From contig NZ_LQPJ01000121.1 of the NCBI RefSeq assembly GCF_002101785.1, positions 62,001 to 126,000 of the forward strand: DNA of 64,000 nt, in the 5' to 3' direction. Shown piece by piece: positions 1 through 9,035 of this stretch. The stretch is from Mycobacterium palustre (lineage in GTDB: Bacteria; Actinomycetota; Actinomycetes; Mycobacteriales; Mycobacteriaceae). The notes under the pieces are model-generated. The model did no database searches and was not told the origin of the DNA. It worked only from the letters and a program-made list of their open reading frames with translations. How positions within the stretch are numbered: position 1 is the stretch's first letter; each line of letters begins with the position of its first letter. The translations under genes and the position numbers were made by a program.

Positions 1-1
1 A

Positions 2-550
2 GTCCCGGAAATGAATGTGCGCCTGTTCGACGGGGATCGGGACGTCAGCGCGGCGGGGCGCGGCCAGCCCGCCTGCCGGGGCCCGGCGACCAGCCTGGGC
101 TACCTCGGCGGGGCCGACCATGACAAGCTGTTCACCCCCGACGGCTGGATGCGTATGGGCGACGTCTGCGAGATCGACGCGGACGGCTACCTCACCGTGA
201 CCGGCCGCACCTCCGACTTCATCCTGCGCGGCGGCAAAAACATCAGCGCAACCCAGGTCGAGGACGCCGTTACCAGCCATCCGGCGATCGCGGTGGCGGC
301 GGCGGTCGCGATGCCCGATCCGGTGTTCGGCGAAAAGGTCTGCGTCTACGCCGAACTCGTCGACTCGGCCACCGTCGACCTACCCGAGCTTGCCGAACAC
401 CTGCTGGCGCTGGGGGTGTCCAAGGAGTTGCTGCCCGAACGGCTCATCGTCGTCGACGAGCTTCCCCGATCGTCTGGCGGCAAGGTCGCCAAAGGCGAAC
501 TGCGGCAAGACATTCGAACCAGGATGGAGGACGGCCATGAACGCTCCTAA
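2..550 (+). CDS. Acyl-CoA synthetase (AMP-binding enzyme), C-terminal part, cut by window edge
   Basis: Only the C-terminal lid of an ANL-superfamily ligase is present; the reading frame is open to the left edge, so the true start lies outside. The visible part carries the hinge motif GDVCEIDADGYLTVTGR, the conserved GGKNIS stretch before the C-terminal domain and the PRSSGGKVAK motif with the catalytic lysine near the end. Such enzymes adenylate a carboxylic acid and transfer it to CoA. The stop overlaps the start of the class II aldolase gene by 14 bases, which suggests a catabolic operon continuing rightward. The substrate cannot be told from this fragment. Confidence 0.9.
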   Translation, partial: VPEMNVRLFDGDRDVSAAGRGQPACRGPATSLGYLGGADHDKLFTPDGWMRMGDVCEIDADGYLTVTGRTSDFILRGGKNISATQVEDAVTSHPAIAVAAAVAMPDPVFGEKVCVYAELVDSATVDLPELAEHLLALGVSKELLPERLIVVDELPRSSGGKVAKGELRQDIRTRMEDGHERS

Positions 551-1310
551 CCCGCGGCGCGGTGGCCTGGAGGTCTGGGCTCCCGCGGTGGTACCGCCGA
601 TCGGCGTCGAGCTGTCCGACGAACAGGCGCTGGCGGTGGCGTTTCGCCACCTCGCCTCGATCGGGTTCGCGGAGAACATGGCCGGGCACATCACCTGGCA
701 GCGCGACGGCCAGACGGACATGTTGGTCAACCCGTGGGGCCTGTGGTGGCAGGAGCTCACCGCCTCGGACATCTGCGTGGTGGACAGCGAGGCGCGGGTG
801 ATCCGAGGCCGGTGGGACGTCACCCCGGCCATCCACATTCACACCGAACTGCACCGGGTCCGCGCCGACGCCCGGGTGGTCGTTCACAATCACCCGTACT
901 ACGCGTGTGTGCTCGCCGCGCTGGGCAGGCTGCCCGAGCTGGTGCACCAAACCGGGTCGCTGTACCTCGACGACCTCTGCCTGGTGGACACCTACGACGG
1001 CGAAATCGACAGCGCCGCCCGCGCGGCCGATCTCGCGGCCCGCATCGGCGGGGCCAACCTCACCATCCTGGCCAACCACGGCGTCATCGCGACCGGCCGC
1101 AACCTGGCGGAGGCCGTCTACCGCGCGGCGTCGATCGAGCGGGTCTGCAGGCTCGCCTACGACGTCATGCTGACCGGCCAGCAGCCGTCGAAGATGAACT
1201 GGTCGGACATGGCCGGCATGCAGCGCTCGCTCATCGAGCGGGCCGCCGACGTGTATTGGGCCGGCGCCGCGCGGCTGACCATCAAGGCCGACCCGGACGT
1301 GCTCAAGTGA
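537..1310 (+). CDS. Class II aldolase/adducin family protein
   Basis: A protein of 257 residues with the fold of fuculose-phosphate-type aldolases. The zinc-site motif HNHPYYACVLAALG sits in the middle and the second histidine motif ANHGVI later, both typical of the family. The ATG at 537 is chosen because AGGATGGAGG lies 7 bases upstream; the frame is open further left but overlaps the ligase. Family members do retro-aldol cleavage or epimerisation of small hydroxy compounds; in mycobacterial catabolic clusters they are usually uncharacterised. It is followed after 43 bases by an amidohydrolase with a very strong ribosome site, so the three genes probably work on one substrate. Confidence 0.9.
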   Translation: MNAPNPRRGGLEVWAPAVVPPIGVELSDEQALAVAFRHLASIGFAENMAGHITWQRDGQTDMLVNPWGLWWQELTASDICVVDSEARVIRGRWDVTPAIHIHTELHRVRADARVVVHNHPYYACVLAALGRLPELVHQTGSLYLDDLCLVDTYDGEIDSAARAADLAARIGGANLTILANHGVIATGRNLAEAVYRAASIERVCRLAYDVMLTGQQPSKMNWSDMAGMQRSLIERAADVYWAGAARLTIKADPDVLK

Positions 1311-1353
1311 AACCCCGCACCGGAAGCCATGCCGCGCAAGGAGGTCGATCTCG

Positions 1354-2622
1354 GTGAAGTCGATCGACGAGCTGGCCGCCAATCTGAATTTCACCACCGC
1401 GAAGACGGGCGAGCAGCGCAGCGTCACATTCCTGCCGGATCCGCCCCGGGCGCGGCGCCGCTACACGGTCATCTCGGTCGACGACCACATCGTCGAACCG
1501 CCGGACACCTTCACCGGGCGGCTGCCGCGCAAGTTCGCCGACCGCGCGCCCAAGGTGGTGGAGACCGACGACGGCGGGCAGACCTGGGTCTACGACGGCC
1601 GGGCGCTGCCCAACGTCGGCTTCAACGCCGTCGTCGGGCGACCGGTGGCCGAGTACGGCTTCGAGCCGGTCCGGTTCGACGAAATGCGCAGGGGCGCATG
1701 GGACATCCACGAGCGCGTCAAGGACATGGACCTCAACGGCGTCTACGCCTCGCTCAACTTCCCGTCGTTTCTACCGGGGTTCGCCGGCCAGCGGCTGCAG
1801 CAGGTGACGAAGGACCGCGACCTGGCGCTGGCCGCGGTGCGCGCGTGGAACGACTGGCACCTCGAGGTGTGGGCGGGCTCGTATCCCGAACGGATCATCC
1901 CGTGCCAACTGCCGTGGCTGCTGGACCCGGAGCTGGGCGCGGCGATGATCTATGAGAACGCCGAGCGGGGTTTTCACGCCGTCACCTTCAGCGAGAACCC
2001 GGCGATGCTCGGGCTGCCGAGCATCCACTCGGGCCACTGGGATCCGATGATGGCGGCCTGCGCCGAAACCGGGACCGTGGTGAATCTGCACATCGGGTCG
2101 TCGGGATCCTCGCCGTCCACCACCGACGACGCGCCGCCGGACGTGCAAGGGGTGCTGTTCTTCGCCTATGCCATCTCCGCGGCGGTGGACTGGTTGTACT
2201 CCGGGCTGCCCAGCAGGTTTCCCGACCTGAAGATCTGCCTGTCGGAAGGCGGAATCGGTTGGGTCGCGGGGCTGTTGGATCGGCTCGACCACATGCTGAG
2301 CTATCACGAGATGTACGGCACGTGGCGGGAGCTCGGCGAATCCCTCACCCCGGCAGAGGTGTTCACGCGCAATTTCTGGTTCTGCGCGGTCGAGGACAAG
2401 TCGTCGTTCGTGCAGCGCGACCGGATCGGCGTGGACAACATCATGCTGGAGGCCGACTATCCGCACTGCGACTCCACCTGGCCGCACACCCAGCAAACGA
2501 TCCACGAGCAAATCGGCGACCTGCCGCCGGACGTGATCCGAAAGTTCAGCTGGGAGAACGCGTCTCGCCTGTACCGGCACCCGGTGCCGGCCGAAGTGCA
2601 GCGGGACCCCGACGCCTTCTAG
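1354..2622 (+). CDS. Amidohydrolase family 2 (metal-dependent TIM-barrel hydrolase)
   Basis: A 422-residue member of the ACMSD/amidohydrolase-2 family, which hydrolyse or decarboxylate ring compounds with a metal in a TIM barrel. Visible landmarks are SVDDHIVEPPDTF near residue 45 (the first metal-binding strand, in the divergent DHIVEP form), NLHIGSSG, LSEGGIGW and the late metal aspartate region LEADYPHCDSTWPHT. The start is GTG at 1354, preceded by a perfect AAGGAGGT at 1338-1345. It ends the ligase/aldolase/amidohydrolase group. A second, truncated copy of this family survives in the chimera at 22240-22680. Confidence 0.92.
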   Translation: MKSIDELAANLNFTTAKTGEQRSVTFLPDPPRARRRYTVISVDDHIVEPPDTFTGRLPRKFADRAPKVVETDDGGQTWVYDGRALPNVGFNAVVGRPVAEYGFEPVRFDEMRRGAWDIHERVKDMDLNGVYASLNFPSFLPGFAGQRLQQVTKDRDLALAAVRAWNDWHLEVWAGSYPERIIPCQLPWLLDPELGAAMIYENAERGFHAVTFSENPAMLGLPSIHSGHWDPMMAACAETGTVVNLHIGSSGSSPSTTDDAPPDVQGVLFFAYAISAAVDWLYSGLPSRFPDLKICLSEGGIGWVAGLLDRLDHMLSYHEMYGTWRELGESLTPAEVFTRNFWFCAVEDKSSFVQRDRIGVDNIMLEADYPHCDSTWPHTQQTIHEQIGDLPPDVIRKFSWENASRLYRHPVPAEVQRDPDAF

Positions 2623-3053
2623 GGCGACTGCGCACCTGCGCTGTGGGGGCACGGGCAATCGCCGCGGTTCAGGGCCGCCGCGTGGGCCGACACCTGCGGC
2701 GGTCCGCCCGCCTGGACCGGATCGAGCACCGCCGGCGCCGACGCGGCGGTGCGACACGACGGCGTGGCGACCCAGTTCACAAACTGCCAGATCCCATCGA
2801 CACGGGCCTCCTTCTTGACCTGACCGCGGTGACCGTCACAACCGCTCGCTAGTGCTTCGAAGCCGCGACGGGAACGGATGACCATCGGTCGCACCCCGGC
2901 CCGAAAACGCGCCGCGCAGAATGCGCAAAACCTCAAAATCGCACGTTGCGTGGCTATCGCGCACAAGCGCGTCACGGACGCCGCCGCTCCGTAGCTTCAG
3001 ATGCAGCCACGGTGCCGGGACCCGCCCGACGCCGACACCGAACGGGAGCCGCC
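2623..3053. other. Intergenic region, no convincing gene
   Basis: This 431-base stretch separates the amidohydrolase from the hydrolase gene. A minus-strand frame at 2619-2975 (118 codons) has high GC at third positions in its downstream half, but the strong AAGGAGG-like site inside it points to start codons in another frame and I see no family resemblance. It may be a decayed gene or chance. A GGGAG at 3044-3048 serves the GTG at 3054. No clear terminator is seen. Confidence 0.4.
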
Positions 3054-4046
3054 GTGTTCACTCAGCCAGAACTGACTACGGGATCAAACGCCTACCGCAC
3101 GAGCAGCCCGCCGCGACCGCCGCGGCTGCCGGTGCGCCGCGACGGCTACGTCGAGCGCACGGTGATCGCCAGTGACGGCGTGCGGCTGGCGGTCCGCGAC
3201 TACGGGTCCTCGGGTGCCCGCGACCACACCGTGGTGCTGTTGCACGGGCTTTGCTTGACCCAGGCGAGTTGGGCGCTGCAGGTCCGGCACCTGGTGCGCC
3301 AGTGGGGCGACCGCGTGCGGATCATCACCTACGACCACCGCGGCCACGGCGAGTCGTCGGGCGCCGACATGCACACCTACCGCATCGACCGGCTCGCCGA
3401 CGACCTCGCCGACGTTCTCACCGCCCTGCGGGTGCGGGGCCCGCTCACGCTGGCGGGCCACTCGATGGGCGGGATGACCGCGCTGGCCTACCTGGGCCGT
3501 CCCGCCGCCGATCGTCCGGTGGAACCGCAGGGCCTCGTGCTTGTCGCCACCGCGGCCGGGCGGCTCACCGAGCGCGGGCTCGGCCGCTTTCTCGGAAGTC
3601 GGGCCACCGGAATGCTTTTCGACCTCGTCCACCGCATCCCCCGACGCGCCGATCAAACGCTCGGCGGGCTGGTGCGGCCCGTCTACGGCGCCCTGCTGCG
3701 GTATTCGGGTGCCGCTCGAAAGGGCGCCGCCGCCGTCACGGCCTCGGCCATTCACACCATCTCGCTGACCACCGCCGCCGGTTTCCTGCCCAGCCTGCAG
3801 CGATACGACCAGTACGACGCGTTGGCGTCCATCGCCGCCGACACCGTCGTCATCAGCGGGGGAGCGGACCTGACCACCCCGGCCGAGCACGCGCGCGACC
3901 TGGCCGCGGCCATCCCGGGCGCCACGCACCTGCACCGCCCGGCCGCCGGACACATGCTCCTCGAAGAGGACCCGCAATGCGTCAGCGAGGCGATCGACGG
4001 CATCATCGGCAAGCGGCGCCCCTACGCGCGTGGCGTGGCCGGTTGA
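3054..4046 (+). CDS. Alpha/beta hydrolase
   Basis: A 330-residue alpha/beta-hydrolase. The oxyanion motif VVLLHGLCLT lies near residues 60-69, the nucleophile elbow AGHSMGG puts the serine at about 137, ISGGADLTTP carries the acid and AAGHML the histidine near the C terminus, so the triad looks intact. The GTG at 3054 is preferred because GGGAG precedes it; the frame is open further upstream but the composition there is not protein-like. The reaction is probably ester, lactone or C-C hydrolysis, and the substrate is unknown. A methyltransferase follows after 41 bases on the same strand. Confidence 0.88.
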   Translation: MFTQPELTTGSNAYRTSSPPRPPRLPVRRDGYVERTVIASDGVRLAVRDYGSSGARDHTVVLLHGLCLTQASWALQVRHLVRQWGDRVRIITYDHRGHGESSGADMHTYRIDRLADDLADVLTALRVRGPLTLAGHSMGGMTALAYLGRPAADRPVEPQGLVLVATAAGRLTERGLGRFLGSRATGMLFDLVHRIPRRADQTLGGLVRPVYGALLRYSGAARKGAAAVTASAIHTISLTTAAGFLPSLQRYDQYDALASIAADTVVISGGADLTTPAEHARDLAAAIPGATHLHRPAAGHMLLEEDPQCVSEAIDGIIGKRRPYARGVAG

Positions 4047-4087
4047 TCGCCGACGCCCACCGGCTACCCTCGCAAGGGGAGGGCATC

Positions 4088-4906
4088 ATGGGCGCGGCGA
4101 GGGTCGACTTCGGTTCGGTGGCGTGGGGTTCCGTCGAGTGGACGAATCTGGTGACGCTTTACCTGCGCGCCTACGAAAGCCGGTCTGAGCGGCCGATTTT
4201 GGGCGACAAGGCGGCCGCGGACGCGGTGCAAAGGATCGACTACGACTTCAAGCGCATTCATCGGAGCTCGGTCCCGGCGATTAACCAATACCTGGTGGTG
4301 CTGCGCGCCAAGCGGCTCGACGACTGGTGCGCCGACTTTTTGCGCGATCACCCCGACGCGGTCGTCCTGCACTTGGGTTGCGGCCTGGACGGTCGCGCCT
4401 TTCGGTTGGACCCGCCGCCCTCGGTGCTGTGGTACGACGTCGACCAGCCAAGCGTCATCGAACTGCGGCGCCGCCTGTACGGCGACACCGAACGCTACCG
4501 GATGATCGGCTCGTCGGTGACGGACGCCGAGTGGTTGCAACAGATTCCGACCGGCCGACCCACGCTCGTCGTCGCCGAGGGCCTGCTGATGTACCTGCCG
4601 GAGAGCGAAGTGCGCAGGCTGCTGCAGCGTTTGACTGACCGATTCGATTGCGGCGAAATGGTTTTCGACACGCTCTCGCGGCTGGCGCCGCTACTGTCCA
4701 AGGTCCTCAGCGGGGGCATCGTCAAGTGGGGGATCCGCGACGTGCGAGAGCTGCAAGCGTGGAACCCGCGGCTGCGCCTGGTCGAGCGGATTTCCACGCT
4801 GGCCGACTATCGCAAGATCGACTCGACCCCGGTGCGGTGGCTCTACGCGCTCTCCTGCGCCGTCGGAGCACGCGGTTACGACGTGCTGAACCGCTTCGAA
4901 TACTGA
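4088..4906 (+). CDS. SAM-dependent methyltransferase, leucine carboxyl methyltransferase (PPM1/Tcmp) family
   Basis: A protein of 272 residues resembling the LCMT/O-methyltransferase family common in mycobacteria. The SAM-binding motif VLHLGCGLDGRAFRL is near residue 95, followed by WYDVDQPSVIELRR and the characteristic TLVVAEGLLMYLPESEV. It presumably transfers methyl from SAM to a carboxyl or hydroxyl group of a small molecule or lipid. ATG 4088 follows AAGGGGAGGG with good spacing; the much longer open frame upstream is a shadow of the hydrolase gene. It converges on the nitronate monooxygenase, with six bases between the two genes. Confidence 0.9.
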   Translation: MGAARVDFGSVAWGSVEWTNLVTLYLRAYESRSERPILGDKAAADAVQRIDYDFKRIHRSSVPAINQYLVVLRAKRLDDWCADFLRDHPDAVVLHLGCGLDGRAFRLDPPPSVLWYDVDQPSVIELRRRLYGDTERYRMIGSSVTDAEWLQQIPTGRPTLVVAEGLLMYLPESEVRRLLQRLTDRFDCGEMVFDTLSRLAPLLSKVLSGGIVKWGIRDVRELQAWNPRLRLVERISTLADYRKIDSTPVRWLYALSCAVGARGYDVLNRFEY

Positions 4907-4916
4907 CCCCGGTCAG
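4903..4916. terminator. Short palindrome across two convergent stop codons
   Basis: CTGACC-CC-GGTCAG is a perfect 14-base palindrome that contains the stop of the methyltransferase (4904-4906) and the stop of the nitronate monooxygenase on the other strand (4913-4915). A bidirectional terminator is possible, but the stem is short and there is no T tract, so it may only reflect the two stop codons facing each other. Confidence 0.2.
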
Positions 4917-5932
4917 AGGTCGGAGGCGAGGCGACGCAGGATGTCGGCCGCGGGCTCGGCGGTGGCGTGCCGGTATCCGGTGCCCGCCCACAGGTGGACA
5001 TAGTCCGGCTTGCCCGCCGCCGCGGCGGCCTTGCGCAGCGGGCTGGTCAGGTAGTGAATCGCCGGATAACCCAGCGGGGCCTGGTCTTCGTGGGTGTCGA
5101 TGAACGCGTTGCGCAGGCCGCGGGCGGGACGCCCGGTGAACGAGCGGGTGATCACGGTCTCGGTGCGGGCCGGGTCGGCGAGGGCGGCCTGGTGGGTGGC
5201 CGAGGCGCCGCTTTCGGTGGCACGCAGCAACACCGTGCCGACCGCGGCCGCGGTGGCGCCCGCACGGATGACGTCGGCGACCGCGGCGGGGGTGGCGAGG
5301 CCGCCGGTGGCCAGCACCGGCAGCGGCACCGCCGCGGTGACCCGCTTGACCAGGTCGACGATCGGAACCGGTTTCGACGGTTCGCGCGGCGACAGCGTGC
5401 CGGAATGTCCGCCGGCCGCCGCCGCCTGCAGCACGAGCATGTCGACCCCGGCCTGTTGCGCCCGGGCCGCCTCTTCGAGGGTCGTAACCGTTTGAACCAC
5501 AACGCTATTGGCACGTTTCAGGGAGGCAATCACGTCCCGCGACGGAATCCCGAAGGTGAACGACACCATCGGCACCGGGTCGTCGAGCAACAGCTCGACC
5601 TTCTCGTCGAAACTGTCGGTGTCCTCGATGGGATCGGCGGGCAGGGTGAGGCCGAACTCGTCGGCCTCCTTCTGGATGATCGCGGCGTAGCGCCGGTACG
5701 CGTCGGGGTCGACGGGGAGGGGATTGGGCGCGAACACGCTGACCCCAAAGGGGATTCCCTCGGAGCGAACCGCCTTGATCTCCGCTTCGACGGCCTCCAC
5801 GGTCTTGTAGCCCGCGGCCAGCAGGCCGAAGCCGCCCGCCTGCGTTGCCGCCGCCACCATCGCCGGGGTGGTCGGGCCGCCCGACATCGGGGCGGCGATC
5901 AACGGAACGGACATGCCAAACTGCTCGAGCAT
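4913..5932 (-). CDS. Nitronate monooxygenase (2-nitropropane dioxygenase family)
   Basis: An FMN-dependent TIM-barrel enzyme that oxidises alkyl nitronates. The N-terminal strand PLIAAPMSGG, the loop AAGYKTVEAV, the glycine-rich AAAAGGHSGT with the likely catalytic histidine, and the phosphate-binding PVLATGGLATP and VGTVLLRATES all match the family. I place the start at ATG 5932 because GAGGGAG precedes it by five bases; GTG 5995 would add 21 poorly conserved residues. From ATG 5932 the protein has 339 residues, close to the usual size. It is divergent from the sulfatase gene, with about 110 bases between. Confidence 0.9.
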   Translation of the reverse strand: MLEQFGMSVPLIAAPMSGGPTTPAMVAAATQAGGFGLLAAGYKTVEAVEAEIKAVRSEGIPFGVSVFAPNPLPVDPDAYRRYAAIIQKEADEFGLTLPADPIEDTDSFDEKVELLLDDPVPMVSFTFGIPSRDVIASLKRANSVVVQTVTTLEEAARAQQAGVDMLVLQAAAAGGHSGTLSPREPSKPVPIVDLVKRVTAAVPLPVLATGGLATPAAVADVIRAGATAAAVGTVLLRATESGASATHQAALADPARTETVITRSFTGRPARGLRNAFIDTHEDQAPLGYPAIHYLTSPLRKAAAAAGKPDYVHLWAGTGYRHATAEPAADILRRLASDL

Positions 5933-6042
5933 CCGTGCTCCCTCGCCTTCCGCGCCCCGCGGACCGGGCGCCGTTTCGGAAACAATATCGGCCACCCGGG
6001 CAACGTTTTCTCGCGGCGCCAGACCTGACAGGATGCTTCACC

Positions 6043-7643
6043 GTGAAGCGGCCCAATTTTCTCGTCATCGTCGCGGACGACCTCGGCTTTTCCGATATCG
6101 GCGCGTTCGGCGGCGAGATCAACACCCCCAACCTCGATCGGCTGGCCTACGCCGGCATCCGGTTCACCGATTTCCACTCCGCGCCGGCGTGTTCGCCCAC
6201 CCGGGCGATGCTGCTGACCGGCACCGACCACCACATCGCCGGCATCGGCACGATGCTCGAGGTCGCGCTGCCCGGCTTCCAGGGGGCGCCCGGCTACGAG
6301 GGTTACCTGAACGACCGCGTCGTGGCGCTGCCCGAGCTGCTGCGGGACGCCGGGTACCTGACGCTGATGTCGGGCAAGTGGCACCTGGGCGACACCATCG
6401 AAACGTCGCCCTGGGCCCGCGGGTTCGAGCGCAGCTTCGCGCTGCTGCCCGCCGGCGCAAGTCATTACGGCCCGGCGGCGGGCGGCGGGTTTTCGCCCGT
6501 GCGAACGCTTTACACCGAAGACGACCGCTTCGTCACCGTCGGCGAGGACTTCTACTCCTCCGACTTCTACACCGACACGCTGCTGCGCTACTTGCGCGAA
6601 CGGTCTTGCGAGGAGGACCGGCCGTTCTTCGCCTATCTGCCCTTCCAGGCACCGCACTGGCCGTTGCAGGCGCCCGACGAGTCCGTCGCGCCCTACCGCG
6701 GACGCTACGACGCCGGGCCGGACGCACTGCGCGAGGAACGCCTGGCCGCGCTCAAAAAGCTCGGGCTGTGCCCGCCCGACGTCGTCGCGCATCCGGTCGT
6801 GGCCGACGGTGTCCCCGAGTGGGACGACATGACCGACGACGAGCGCGCGCGCTCGGCCCGCAGCATGGAGGTCTACGCCGGGATGGTGGACCGCATGGAC
6901 GCCAACATCGGCGGGGTGATCGACTACCTGGCCGGCACCGGGGAGCTGGACAACACGGTCGTGATCTTTTTGTCCGACAACGGCGCCGAGGGCGCGATGG
7001 TCGAGGCGATGCCGCTGCGCGGTCCGCAGATCGTCGCGCAGATCGAAAAGTATTGCGACAACAGCCTGGACAACCTCGGCCGTCCCAACTCGTTCATCTG
7101 GTACGGGCCCCGGTGGGCGCAGGCGGCCACGGCGCCGTCGCGGCTGCACAAGGCGTTCACCACCGAGGGCGGTATCCGGTGGTGGGATTTATGACCTGGC
7201 CCGGCTTTGCCCGGCAGGCCGAGATCGGCACGGCGTTCACCACCGTCATGGACATCGCCCCGACGGTCCTCGACCTGGCCGGTATCGCGCATCCCGGCAC
7301 CGCCTATCGCGGCCGCGACATCGAACCCATGCGCGGCCGCTCGCTGGTTCCGTACCTGGCGGGCGACCGCGAAGCGGTGCACGACGCCCAGACCGGCACC
7401 GGCTGGGAGTTGTTCGGGCGCAGGGCGATTCGCCAGGGAGCCTGGAAGGCCCTCTACCTGCCCGCACCCTACGGTCCCGGCACCTGGCAGCTCTACGACC
7501 TGTCGGCGGACCCCGGCGAGACCGACGACCTGGCCCACTCGCGGCCCGACAAGCTCGCGGAGCTCGTCGCGCTGTGGGACCGCTACGTCGAGGAAACCGG
7601 GGTGATCCTCGACCCGGTCTCGGTGTTCGACGCCGAACTGTAG
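6043..7643 (+). pseudogene. Arylsulfatase gene with a single-base frameshift
   Basis: The first part, from GTG 6043, has sulfatase features: metal aspartates in VADDLG (residues 12-13), the formylglycine motif CSPTR with Cys50, SGKWHLG and FLSDNGAEG. The frame then ends at TGA 7192-7194. The C-terminal domain continues in another frame from about 7180 (VVGFMTWPGF through VSVFDAEL, stop at 7643). The two halves join perfectly if one G is restored in CCGG at 7176-7179 (CCGGG expected). The repaired protein would have about 534 residues and cleave sulfate esters. Either the gene is a recent pseudogene or the base was lost in sequencing. Confidence 0.85.
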
Positions 7644-7760
7644 CCGCTCGCCCGAGGGCGCGGGCGAGTAGCCCTTCCGCCCTCATCTCGACTACACGCG
7701 ACGCCTCGCAGGAAATCGGCAGCCACGTGCGCACCGCCCGCCGCCTATGCTTGGGCGCTA

Positions 7761-8984
7761 ATGGCCGAGAGCACCACCTGCGCGATCATCGGCGGAGGCC
7801 CGGCAGGCATGGTCCTGGGGCTGCTGCTGGCGCGGGCGGGTGTGGAGGTCACGCTGCTGGAAAAGCACGGGGACTTCCTGCGCGACTTTCGCGGCGACAC
7901 CGTGCATCCCACCACGATGCGGTTGCTCGACGAGCTGGGCCTGTGGGAGCGCTTCGAGAAGCTGCCGTTCACCGCGGTCCGCGACGCGAAGTTCGAGACC
8001 GACGGCCGCTCGGTGACCTACCTCGACTTCGGGCGGCTCGGGTCCTTCGGCCAACCCCACCCTTTTGTCGCGATGGTCCCACAGTGGGACTTGCTCAACC
8101 TGCTCGCCGACGCCGCGCAGGCCGAGCCGAGCTTCACCCTGCGGATGCGCACCGAAGCCAGCGGGCTGCTGCGGGAGGGCGGCCGCGTCACCGGAGTCCG
8201 CTACCGGGGACCGGACGGCCCCGGCGAGTTGCGGGCCGAGCTGACCGTGGCCTGCGACGGCCGGTGGTCGATCGTCCGCCGCGAGGCCGGCTTGAAGAAC
8301 CGCGAATACCCGGTGACCTTCGACGTGTGGTGGTTCCGGTTGCCGCGCGACGGCGCCGCCCAGTTCTTTTTCCTGCCGCGCGTGGCCCCCGGCAAGGCGC
8401 TCGGTGTGATCCCGCGCGACGGCTACGACCAAATCGCCTACCTCGGCCCCAAGGGGACGGACGCCCAGCTGCGGGCGCGCGGCATCGAGGCGTTCCGCCG
8501 CGACGTCGGCGCGCTGCTGCCCGGCGCCCACGAGGCGGTGGCCGCCCTGACGTCCATGGACGACGTCAAGCACCTCGACGTCCGGGTGGACCGCCTGCGG
8601 CCCTGGCACACGAACGGGCTGCTGTGCATCGGCGACGCCGCGCACGCGATGTCCCCGCTCGGCGGCGTCGGCATCAACCTGGCCGTCCAGGACGCCGTGG
8701 CCGCCGCGACCATCCTGGCCGAACCCCTGCGGCAGCACCGGGTCACGGATCGCGACCTGGCGGCCGTGCGTCGCCGCCGACTTTTGCCCACCGCGGTGAC
8801 CCAGGCGGTGCAACGGATGCTGCAGCGGCGGCTGCTCGGCCCGCTGCTGCGCGGCGCCGACCCCACACCGCCGGCCGCGTTGCTCGCTGTGATGGAGCGG
8901 CTACCGTGGCTGTCTTTGCTGCCGGCGTATTTCATCGGCGTCGGCGTGCGGCCCGAACATGCGCCCGCCTTCGCACGTCGATAG
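7761..8984 (+). CDS. FAD-dependent monooxygenase (PHBH/aromatic-ring hydroxylase type)
   Basis: A 407-residue flavoprotein of the group A monooxygenase family. The Rossmann motif IIGGGPAGMVLG is at residues 9-20, followed by the glutamate of TLLEKHGDF, the ACDGRWSIVR (DG) motif and the second FAD motif CIGDAAHAMSPLGGVGINLA. Members use NAD(P)H and oxygen to hydroxylate or epoxidise aromatic or polyketide-like substrates. ATG 7761 lies about 115 bases after the sulfatase remnant, so it is probably its own transcription unit. The substrate is unknown. Confidence 0.9.
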   Translation: MAESTTCAIIGGGPAGMVLGLLLARAGVEVTLLEKHGDFLRDFRGDTVHPTTMRLLDELGLWERFEKLPFTAVRDAKFETDGRSVTYLDFGRLGSFGQPHPFVAMVPQWDLLNLLADAAQAEPSFTLRMRTEASGLLREGGRVTGVRYRGPDGPGELRAELTVACDGRWSIVRREAGLKNREYPVTFDVWWFRLPRDGAAQFFFLPRVAPGKALGVIPRDGYDQIAYLGPKGTDAQLRARGIEAFRRDVGALLPGAHEAVAALTSMDDVKHLDVRVDRLRPWHTNGLLCIGDAAHAMSPLGGVGINLAVQDAVAAATILAEPLRQHRVTDRDLAAVRRRRLLPTAVTQAVQRMLQRRLLGPLLRGADPTPPAALLAVMERLPWLSLLPAYFIGVGVRPEHAPAFARR

Positions 8985-9035
8985 CCGCCGGTGATGGCCC
9001 GCGGCCGGGTATGACCGGGTGCTAGCGTCGGGTCC

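Noticed and set aside
2619..2975. Minus-strand ORF of 118 codons with high third-position GC
   Set aside because: No recognisable domain; the strong ribosome site inside it points to a different frame. Mentioned only as an uncertain intergenic feature.
4903..4916. Strong bidirectional terminator between convergent genes
   Set aside because: Only a 6-base stem with no T tract; kept as a low-confidence feature.
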